From NCBI GenBank assembly GCA_934097255.1, contig CAKONT010000015.1, forward strand, positions 1-12,654: 12,654 bases of DNA, read 5' to 3'. A program made the translations under genes and the position numbers. The notes below the pieces were generated by a model. The model saw only the letters and a program-made list of their open reading frames with translations. It made no database searches and had not been told where the DNA came from. This DNA comes from an uncultured Bacilli bacterium (lineage in GTDB: Bacteria > Bacillota_I > Bacilli_A > RF39 > UBA660). Positions within the stretch are counted from its first letter, which is position 1. Every line of letters begins with the position of its first letter. Of the stretch, positions 8,016 through 12,654 are shown piece after piece.

Positions 8016-8558
8016 TCAATCCTTAAAAAAATCTTCTCTTAATATTTCCATGTAAATGTCATCGTACCATTTACCTTTCAAATAATAACTTTTTTTTCTT
8101 CTTCCAAATTCATTAAAACCAACTTTTTTATAAACATTTATAGCATGATCGTTAAACGAAAAAACTTTTAACATAATATTATTAAAATTTAAATAGTTAA
8201 ATCCATAAGAAATAAGTAATTTTAAAGCTTCACTTCCATATCCTTTTGATCTATTTTCAATTTCACCTATAAAAATACCAACTTCAGCAGATTGATGAAT
8301 CCATTTAATATCACTAAACCCACAATTACCTATTAATTTATCATCACTTTTTCTAATAATAGCAAATTCATAATCACCACTTTTTAAAGTCTTATCAAGC
8401 CAATTTGTTTCAGTTTCAATCGTTATTTGCTTAGTACTTGAAGCAATTTTATCTGTTATATTAAAGTCATTCATCCATTTAACATTAGTTAAAATATCGT
8501 CCATATTCATAGGAGATAAATACACTTGCTCTCCTTCTATTTTTTTGAAATATTTCAT
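8016..8558 (-). CDS. GNAT family N-acetyltransferase (RimJ/RimL type)
   Basis: A 180-residue acetyltransferase of the RimJ/RimL-like (Acetyltransf_3) group, whose members modify protein N-termini, polyamines or small amines. The substrate here cannot be told. Visible features are the N-terminal LSPMNMDDI segment, the strand FAIIRKSDDKLIGNCGF (65-81), motif A ENRSKGYGSEAL (101-112) for acetyl-CoA, and the motif B element NVYKKVGFNEFG (141-152). It is the first gene of the three-gene operon and has the best ribosome site (AGAGGTGA, about 7 nt from the ATG). It shares the RKSDDK segment with the next acetyltransferase, but the rest differs, so recent duplication is not supported. A possible promoter (TTTAAA, 16 nt, TAATAT) lies just upstream, divergent from the split transporter gene. 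Confidence 0.87.
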   Translation of the reverse strand: MKYFKKIEGEQVYLSPMNMDDILTNVKWMNDFNITDKIASSTKQITIETETNWLDKTLKSGDYEFAIIRKSDDKLIGNCGFSDIKWIHQSAEVGIFIGEIENRSKGYGSEALKLLISYGFNYLNFNNIMLKVFSFNDHAINVYKKVGFNEFGRRKKSYYLKGKWYDDIYMEILREDFFKD

Positions 8559-8632
8559 ATTCTTTCACCTCTTTTTTTATATATTAACATATTTTTAAAC
8601 TTTTTAAAGTCTTTCTAATAAAAATAGATCGT

Positions 8633-8661
8633 GTAACAAAAAAAAATATAAAGAATATACT
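8633..8661 (+). promoter_or_regulatory. Putative promoter of the split substrate-binding-protein gene
   Basis: -35 GTAACA (8633-8638), 17-nt spacer, -10 TATACT (8656-8661). A strong ribosome site AAAGGAGG (8673-8680) precedes the ATG at 8686. The leader is too short for a riboswitch. Confidence 0.4.
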
Positions 8662-8685
8662 ACCACTGTATAAAAGGAGGATTTT

Positions 8686-8832
8686 ATGAAAAAAATTATT
8701 ATTCCACTATTACTAGCAATAACTTTTTTGATGGGAATATTTTTTTGTTATAAGGAAAATAAAAAGGAAGATGATTTAGAAAAAGTAACCGTTGCAGATG
8801 CTACTATAACATCATGGACACTTTATAAATAA
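8686..8832 (+). pseudogene. 5' fragment of the split ABC transporter substrate-binding lipoprotein gene
   Basis: The first 37-38 codons belong to the gene that resumes at 11625. The fragment has a clear start (AAAGGAGG, 5 nt, ATG) and a signal sequence (MKK, then a hydrophobic stretch to about residue 20). Cys21 is followed by a charged linker YKENKKEDD, as in lipoproteins. The residue before Cys21 is Phe, so the lipobox (IFFC) is poor and lipidation is uncertain. The fragment then reads EKVTVA, the usual first strand of these proteins. After GTTGCAGA (8791-8798) the frame enters the inserted element and ends at a TAA (8830-8832) after a meaningless tail. As it stands it encodes a 48-residue peptide that could at most be a short exported or membrane peptide. 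Joined to GTTGCAGA at 11625 it continues in frame as VAEVTHSLFYSPFY. Confidence 0.75.
8770..8826 (+). repeat. attL of the serine-recombinase element
   Basis: This is the junction of the host gene (left) and the element (right). The shared core GTTGCAGA is at 8791-8798, followed on the element side by the arm ATAACATCATGGAC (8806-8819). That arm is the near-exact inverse complement (13 of 14) of the arm at the other end (11610-11623). The expected crossover dinucleotide is GA (8797-8798). Confidence 0.75.
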
Positions 8833-8854
8833 AAATCCACCCATAAAAATTATT

Positions 8855-9439
8855 CTAATTTTCTAAGTCTTTTAAATGAATATTCCAATTTAATAAATGC
8901 TCATATATTTTTTCTACTGGAACACCAAGAATATTATAAAAGCTTCCGTCTATATTTCTTATAAAATTTGATACAATTGTTTCTACAATAAAACCCGATG
9001 CAAACATAACGTCTGGTTCATTTTCAATATAGTATTCAATGTCATCATCACATATATCATTTAAAGTTATTTTTGTTTCTTGAAAATCTTGAATTATCTC
9101 ATTAGTATATTTATTAATTAATGTTATTCCTGTAATAACAGATGTTGTTTTTCCTGCTGAAATTTTTAAATTTTCTCTTGCTTCTTCAATAGTATTTGGC
9201 TTTTCTAATATCTTGCCATTTGCAAAAACTACTGTATCAATTCCTAATATAATAGCATCATTTATCTTTTTATCTACACTTTTCGCCTTTCCATAAGATA
9301 AATCTTTAACATATTGATAAACATCTTCTTTATTTGACGATACCTCTAAAAAATCACTAGCAATTTGTCCATGTTTCAACCCTACTTTATTTAATATTTC
9401 ATTTTTCATTTTTGATGTACTTGCTAAAATTAATTTCAT
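8855..9439 (-). CDS. maf: Divergent Maf/YhdE-family nucleotide pyrophosphatase, cargo of the element
   Basis: Maf proteins hydrolyse nucleoside triphosphates (dTTP, UTP or modified bases) to monophosphates; they are called house-cleaning enzymes and were first linked to septum inhibition. The 194-residue length is normal. Recognisable parts are the LASTS opening (5-9), SYGKAKSV (48-55), GIDTVVFANGKILEKP (66-81), VITGITL (101-107) and IDGSFYNILGVP (163-174). Several normally strong positions differ. The family LASxSPRR start is LASTSKMK, GKP is EKP, and the DKAGxYGIQG segment reads DVMFASGFIVET (143-154), lacking the lysine. Substrate range may therefore be shifted. Start: ATG with AAAGGA 7 nt upstream and an extended -10 promoter. 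It lies wholly inside the inserted element, 22 nt from the split gene's left fragment, which is an unusual place for maf. Confidence 0.88.
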   Translation of the reverse strand: MKLILASTSKMKNEILNKVGLKHGQIASDFLEVSSNKEDVYQYVKDLSYGKAKSVDKKINDAIILGIDTVVFANGKILEKPNTIEEARENLKISAGKTTSVITGITLINKYTNEIIQDFQETKITLNDICDDDIEYYIENEPDVMFASGFIVETIVSNFIRNIDGSFYNILGVPVEKIYEHLLNWNIHLKDLEN

Positions 9440-9488
9440 TTTATAATCCTTTCTTTTCTTAATACTTTTAATTCTTTTGAGTTTTTTT

Positions 9489-9497
9489 ATTATATCA
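9489..9497 (-). promoter_or_regulatory. Extended -10 promoter of the cargo maf gene
   Basis: Minus-strand TGATATAAT, about 50 nt before the maf ATG; no convincing -35 at 17 nt. It suggests that maf is expressed independently of the upstream 64-codon ORF. Confidence 0.45.
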
Positions 9498-9573
9498 AAT
9501 TTATTTTAACACATTGCCTAATTATTTGACAAATTTGATTTTTATTAATTTTATATACATATTATTTTAATAA

Positions 9574-9639
9574 AAAAAGTCCTTAAACTTAAATGACATC
9601 ACGATTTATGAATGTTATTTAAAGCTTTAAGGACTTTTT
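9574..9639. terminator. Long hairpin / bidirectional terminator at the end of the 64-codon ORF
   Basis: A 14-bp perfect outer stem, AAAAAGTCCTTAAA (9574-9587) with its complement (9626-9639), extends inward with two single-base bulges to about 26 pairs and a 12-nt loop (9600-9611). T-runs lie on both sides: seven on the minus strand, five on the plus strand. The ORF's TGA sits at the stem-loop boundary. One inner pair is G-U in plus-strand RNA but A-C in minus-strand RNA, so the fold is slightly better in a plus transcript. A perfect TTGACA (9526-9531, plus) lies upstream, though no good -10 follows at 17 nt. Confidence 0.6.
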
Positions 9640-9793
9640 CTAAAATCTTCTCTTTTGTCTTATCGTCGACATTTAAGTCTTCAATACTTTTTAACAAAAG
9701 CTTTGCTTTAAATGTTGCTAAATGATCTATTAGAAGTTCTTCTCCTTTTTTTGTTTCAGGATAATTAACAAATATTTGCAAATCAATCACCAC
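9599..9793 (-). CDS. Hypothetical 64-residue protein encoded on the element
   Basis: I do not recognise this protein. It is small, charged and rich in Lys, Glu and Leu. The second half (residues 22-62) looks helical with no transmembrane segment or cysteine, and a run DDKTKEKILEKVLKALNN (43-60) is amphipathic. The start is uncertain: a GTG at 9791-9793 followed by another GTG codon, without a convincing ribosome site. It lies divergent from the recombinase gene and upstream of maf, within the element. Small charged ORFs beside serine integrases are sometimes recombination directionality factors, so that is one possibility, by position only. It could also be a transcription regulator of the element, or a spurious ORF, although the hairpin terminator placed exactly at its stop favours a real gene. 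Confidence 0.5.
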   Translation of the reverse strand: MVIDLQIFVNYPETKKGEELLIDHLATFKAKLLLKSIEDLNVDDKTKEKILEKVLKALNNIHKS

Positions 9794-9916
9794 AACTTTT
9801 ACATTTAATCTTATGCAATAATTTTTCGTATATTAAAAGTGTCTTTTATGATTCATTAATATCTTAACAATTCCTATCACTTTATAATTTTTATTAAATC
9901 GTAAGTAGATCCCAAG

Positions 9917-9944
9917 TTTACAAATAAAACTAATAACATAATAT
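9917..9944 (+). promoter_or_regulatory. Putative promoter of the recombinase gene
   Basis: -35 TTTACA (9917-9922), 16-nt spacer, -10 TAATAT (9939-9944). AGAAGGGA follows, 8 nt before the ATG. The 9794-9964 gap is the only divergent control region in the element. Confidence 0.4.
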
Positions 9945-9964
9945 GTATAGAAGGGATAATTGAT

Positions 9965-11617
9965 ATGGATAATAATACAACTTATAACCATCTTGTTTAT
10001 GCTATTTACAGTAGAAAATCAAAGTTTACTGGTAAAGGAGAAAGTATAGAAAATCAAATAGAATTATGTAAAAACCAATTAATTAATAAATACAATATTG
10101 ATGAACAAAACATAAAAGTTTATCAAGACGAAGGCTTTACGGGTTACAATACAAATAGACCACAATTTCAAGAAATGCTAAAAGAAATTAAAAATAATAA
10201 AATTAAATGTGTAATTGTTTATAAATTAGATAGAATCAGTCGTAATGTTACTGATTTTTGCAATCTGAAAAATGAATTTTTAAAGCACAATGTTGACTTT
10301 ATATCAGTCACTGAAAATTTTGATACTTCTACACCAATGGGTTCAGCAATGCTCATGATATCATCTGTATTTGCTCAATTAGAAAGAGATACTATCGCGG
10401 AAAGAATAAGGGATAATATGTATGAACTTGCCAAAACAGGAAGATGGCTCGGTGGCAACACACCATTTGGATATAAATCACAAAAAATAGAAACTTTATC
10501 GGTAGATGGAAAAAAAAGAAATTTATACAAACTCGAAATAATTTTTGAAGAAGCCAAAATAATTAAACTTATATGGAATAAAATGAATGAATTAAAAAGT
10601 TTAAGCAAGTTAGAAACCTATCTTTTACAAAAAGGAATAAAAACAAGAAAGGGAAACAACTTTACTAGGTTTTCTTTAATTGCAATTTTAAAAAACCCTG
10701 TTTATGTCGTGGCAGATAATAATATCAAACTTTTTTTCAAGAAAAAAAACGTTACAATATTTGAAAATATAGAAAAGTGTAATGGGAATAATGGTCTAAT
10801 AGCTTACAACAAACGAGAAGAATTAACAGGAAAAACTAAATCGTATAAAAACGTTACTAAATGGATTATAGCTGTTGGTAAACATAAGGGAATAATATCA
10901 AGTAATCTATTTATTAAAACTTGGAATTTAATAGAAAATAACAAAGATAAAAGATGTAGAGCACCAAGACAAAACTCTTCAATTCTATCAGGTATTATTA
11001 AATGTAAACATTGTAAAAATTATATGCGACCAAGGCTTAGAAATAAAGTAACAGTTGATGGGAAAAGAAATTTCGCTTATCTTTGTGTTCTTAAAGAAAA
11101 AAGTCACAAACAGCTGTGCAAATGTAAAAATATGAATGGAATCGAAACTGATAAATTAATTATGGAAAAAATTAACGAATTAAAAATTCCAGCACATATT
11201 TTAATACAAAAAATAAAATTAATATCTAATAATAAAAAAAGCAAAGCAAACGAAAAAATAAATGAACTTCAAACTTTAAATACCACTTTAACAAAAAATA
11301 AAATGAAAATAGAAACTTTAATAGACAAAATAACTTTTATTGATAATGAATTTATTGAAGATATAACAACACAAATTAAAAATATTAAGTCTAAAAACTT
11401 AGAAATAGAAAAAAGAATACAGGAATTAACTATTGATAAAAAAGAGCATATAAATGAAACAAAAATAACTGCCATTGCATTAGATTTGCTTGAGAAATAT
11501 ATGAGTTCATTTGATAAATTTAATATAGTTGATAAACGAATAATGATAAAATCATTAGTAAAAAATATAGAAGCAGATGGTGAAAATATTTATTTAAGTT
11601 ATATAGGATGTCCATGA
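9965..11617 (+). CDS. Large serine recombinase (site-specific integrase)
   Basis: This 550-residue recombinase makes double-strand breaks at attP/attB or attL/attR through a covalent serine link and rotates half-sites. The N-terminal catalytic domain (about 10-155) has YSRKS with the nucleophile Ser19, ESIENQ (26-31), YKLDRISRN (86-94) and the LERDTIAERI helix (139-148). The recombinase domain starts near GNTPFGYK (164-171). The zinc ribbon shows CKHC (347-350) with Cys374 and Cys385/387. A coiled coil (about 425-490) and a short C-terminal segment follow. All domains of the large class are present, so it is probably active. Start: ATG 8 nt after AGAAGGGA. Its stop TGA (11615-11617) lies within the end arm of the element, 8 nt from the crossover core, as in many integrases coded next to their att site. 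Confidence 0.95.
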   Translation: MDNNTTYNHLVYAIYSRKSKFTGKGESIENQIELCKNQLINKYNIDEQNIKVYQDEGFTGYNTNRPQFQEMLKEIKNNKIKCVIVYKLDRISRNVTDFCNLKNEFLKHNVDFISVTENFDTSTPMGSAMLMISSVFAQLERDTIAERIRDNMYELAKTGRWLGGNTPFGYKSQKIETLSVDGKKRNLYKLEIIFEEAKIIKLIWNKMNELKSLSKLETYLLQKGIKTRKGNNFTRFSLIAILKNPVYVVADNNIKLFFKKKNVTIFENIEKCNGNNGLIAYNKREELTGKTKSYKNVTKWIIAVGKHKGIISSNLFIKTWNLIENNKDKRCRAPRQNSSILSGIIKCKHCKNYMRPRLRNKVTVDGKRNFAYLCVLKEKSHKQLCKCKNMNGIETDKLIMEKINELKIPAHILIQKIKLISNNKKSKANEKINELQTLNTTLTKNKMKIETLIDKITFIDNEFIEDITTQIKNIKSKNLEIEKRIQELTIDKKEHINETKITAIALDLLEKYMSSFDKFNIVDKRIMIKSLVKNIEADGENIYLSYIGCP

Positions 11618-11656
11618 AGTTATGGTTGCAGAAGTAACACATAGTTTATTTTATTC
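11600..11656 (+). repeat. attR of the serine-recombinase element
   Basis: This is the junction of the element (left) and the host gene (right). Element arm GTCCATGAAGTTAT (11610-11623) is followed by G and the core GTTGCAGA (11625-11632). Host coding sequence resumes as GTA ACA CAT. The arm overlaps the recombinase stop codon. Confidence 0.75.
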
Positions 11657-12500
11657 ACCATTTTACGCTGCCATTTCAAATAATTATTTTAAGGATTTAG
11701 GAATTGATATTGAACTAATATTAACTCCAGGAGCAGATAATGTTATGGCAAGTGTTTTATCTGGCGATGCTAATATTGGATTATCTGGTAGTGAAGCAAC
11801 CATATATATTTATAACAGTGGTGAAAAAGACTATATCAAAACATTTGCTCAATTAACACAAAAAGATGGTTCTTTTATAGTTGGAAGAGAAAAACTTGAT
11901 AATTTTTCATTAGATGATTTAAAGGGAAAATATATTATTGGTGGAAGAATCGGTGGAATGCCTGAAATGACACTAGAATATGCCCTAAAAGAAAATGGAA
12001 TAAATCCCAAAGAAGATTTAACTATTGATACATCTATTGCTTTTTCTTCAATGGCTAGTTCATTTATCGGTGGAACAGGAGATTATGTATCACTTTTTGA
12101 ACCACTTGCAACAAAAGTTGTAAACGAAGGATATGGATATATCGTTGCATCTTTAGGTAATATTGGTGGAATTGTTCCATATACAGCTTTTAATGCTAGA
12201 ATTAGTTTTATAGAAGAAAACGAAGAATTAATAAATAACTTTTCTTTAGCTGTAAAAAAAGGCTTAGATTTTGTTCATGAAAATGATAGTAAAACAATTG
12301 CAGATAGTGTTTTAAAATTTTTCCCAGATACTTCATTAAATGATTTAATAAGTGCAATCGATAGATATAAAGAAAACGATACATGGCCTTTAGAAACAAC
12401 ATTTACTAAGGAAAGTTTCGATCACTTACAAGATATTGTTAAAGAAGCAGGATTTTTAGATGAAAAAGTAAGTTATGAAGATCTAATATATACTAAATAA
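11622..12500 (+). CDS. 3' portion of the split ABC transporter substrate-binding protein (NMT1/THI5-like)
   Basis: This encodes nearly the whole mature domain of a periplasmic-binding-like protein of the NMT1/THI5/SsuA type, which delivers a small solute (thiamine precursor, sulfonate or similar) to an ABC permease. The substrate cannot be read from the sequence. Features are VAEVTHSLFYSPFYAAI (2-18), the glycine-rich SGDANIGLSGSEAT (48-61), the hinge region GKYIIGGRIGGMPEM (103-117) and SWP-like DTWPLETTF near 253-261. The reading frame is open to a TAA and looks undecayed. It lacks a signal peptide; the ATG at 11622 is fortuitous, because in-frame codons upstream belong to the recombinase end and no ribosome site is spaced for it. 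Joined to 8686-8798 it gives a protein of about 326 residues, normal for the family. No permease or ATPase gene adjoins it. Confidence 0.88.
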   Translation: MVAEVTHSLFYSPFYAAISNNYFKDLGIDIELILTPGADNVMASVLSGDANIGLSGSEATIYIYNSGEKDYIKTFAQLTQKDGSFIVGREKLDNFSLDDLKGKYIIGGRIGGMPEMTLEYALKENGINPKEDLTIDTSIAFSSMASSFIGGTGDYVSLFEPLATKVVNEGYGYIVASLGNIGGIVPYTAFNARISFIEENEELINNFSLAVKKGLDFVHENDSKTIADSVLKFFPDTSLNDLISAIDRYKENDTWPLETTFTKESFDHLQDIVKEAGFLDEKVSYEDLIYTK

Positions 12501-12579
12501 AGACTTAAAAGAAGCTTAAAAAACAGACAAAAATGATGTGAATCCCATTTTGGAGACACAAATAAAAAAATAGTATATT

Positions 12580-12608
12580 AAAAAGAGAAAAATTATTTTT
12601 CTCTTTTT
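12580..12608. terminator. Terminator after the substrate-binding-protein gene, possibly bidirectional
   Basis: A perfect 13-bp stem, AAAAAGAGAAAAA (12580-12592) with its complement (12596-12608), loop TTA. The T-rich 3' side gives intrinsic termination on the plus strand and, with the A-run, possibly on the minus strand. Between 12501 and 12579 I see nothing else. Confidence 0.6.
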
Positions 12609-12654
12609 GTGTAAGTTTTTCTCTTTTTTCCAACTTTTGACTTTAATCTAGTGG
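12593..12654 (-). CDS. Possible C-terminal end of a convergent gene entering from the right edge
   Basis: One minus-strand frame is open from the window edge to a TAA at 12593-12595 and would end in a strongly basic tail (VGKKRKTYTKREK). The stop lies in the loop of the terminator hairpin, an arrangement also seen near the 64-codon ORF. With about 20 codons visible and such biased sequence this may be chance. No family can be named. Confidence 0.25.
   Translation of the reverse strand, partial: TRLKSKVGKKRKTYTKREK

Larger units (their letters stand above)
8791..11632 (+). mobile_element. Small integrative element with a large serine recombinase and maf cargo, inserted in a transporter gene
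   Basis: The element is 2834 bp counting one copy of the 8-bp direct repeat (8791-8798 and 11625-11632). Three observations support it. First, the flanks are two parts of one substrate-binding-protein gene that fuse in frame across the repeat. Second, a large serine recombinase gene lies inside, with its stop codon in the end arm. Third, the joined ends form a symmetrical attP-like site of about 44 bp. Contents in order: maf (minus), a 64-codon ORF (minus), an intergenic control region and the recombinase (plus). No replication, conjugation or phage structural genes are present, so it is either a minimal integrating element or a remnant shrunk by deletion. Serine integrases using short shared cores are well known. 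This gene set is not one I recognise. Confidence 0.8.

Noticed and set aside
7424..8558. The two acetyltransferase genes as a recent tandem duplication
   Set aside because: They share only a short RKSDDK segment and general GNAT motifs; length, motif A and flanks differ.
8855..9439. maf as an ordinary chromosomal gene lying outside the mobile element
   Set aside because: The left core repeat (8791) and left dyad arm (8806-8819) lie on the far side of maf from the recombinase, and the host gene halves flank the whole block, so maf is inside unless later rearrangement occurred.
10375..11475. Minus-strand ORFs of 77 and 68 codons inside the recombinase gene
   Set aside because: Shadows of the recombinase catalytic and coiled-coil coding regions; hydrophobic composition is typical of antisense reading of Lys/Glu/Asn-rich codons.
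12208..12402. Minus-strand ORF of 64 codons within the substrate-binding-protein gene
   Set aside because: Antisense to an intact conserved domain, without start signals.
164..12654. Mycoplasma-type genetic code (TGA as tryptophan)
   Set aside because: TGA ends the recombinase, both acetyltransferases and the 64-codon ORF at sensible family lengths, one of them in an ATGA coupling, while Trp is coded by TGG.
1..12654. CRISPR array or tandem repeats
   Set aside because: No regularly spaced repeats were seen; the notable repeats are the 8-bp att core and the hairpin stems.

Overview
The window is very AT-rich, with standard-code genes: TGA works as a genuine stop in the recombinase, in both acetyltransferases and in an ATGA coupling. 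Together with strong GGAG-type ribosome sites, lipoprotein signals and a pyruvate:ferredoxin oxidoreductase, this suggests an uncultured anaerobic, low-GC Bacillota, perhaps a gut Bacilli lineage of the RF39 or Erysipelotrichia type. The taxonomic guess is inference only.

Layout. Positions 1-2390 hold recG on the minus strand, flanked by two apparent small RNA genes. Each RNA has a near-consensus promoter with a 17-nt spacer, two hairpins, a C-rich single-stranded stretch and a terminator-like hairpin. Positions 2430-6306 carry a small lipoprotein and a full-length pyruvate:ferredoxin oxidoreductase, both minus strand. Positions 6396-8558 are a tight minus-strand operon of two GNAT acetyltransferases and a methyltransferase that has an extra N-terminal papain/C39-like domain. 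The genes are 4 nt apart or overlap by ATGA.

The most striking part is 8686-12500. A gene for an NMT1/THI5-like ABC transporter substrate-binding lipoprotein is split in two. Its signal-peptide end is at 8686-8798 and the rest at 11625-12500. The pieces meet at a shared 8-bp sequence, GTTGCAGA, and joining them there restores one frame of about 326 codons. The 2834 bp between the copies hold a large serine recombinase, a Maf-family nucleotide pyrophosphatase gene and a 64-residue ORF. Joining the element's own ends recreates a near-perfect dyad (18 of 22 positions per arm) centred on GA inside the shared 8 bp, as expected of a serine-integrase attP. I read this as a very small integrative element carrying a divergent maf as cargo, inserted in and potentially switching a transporter gene. 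The elements of this reading (serine integrases, gene-splitting prophages) are known. The combination of recombinase, Maf and a tiny ORF is not one I recognise.

The right end has the terminator of the split gene and perhaps the last codons of a convergent gene.
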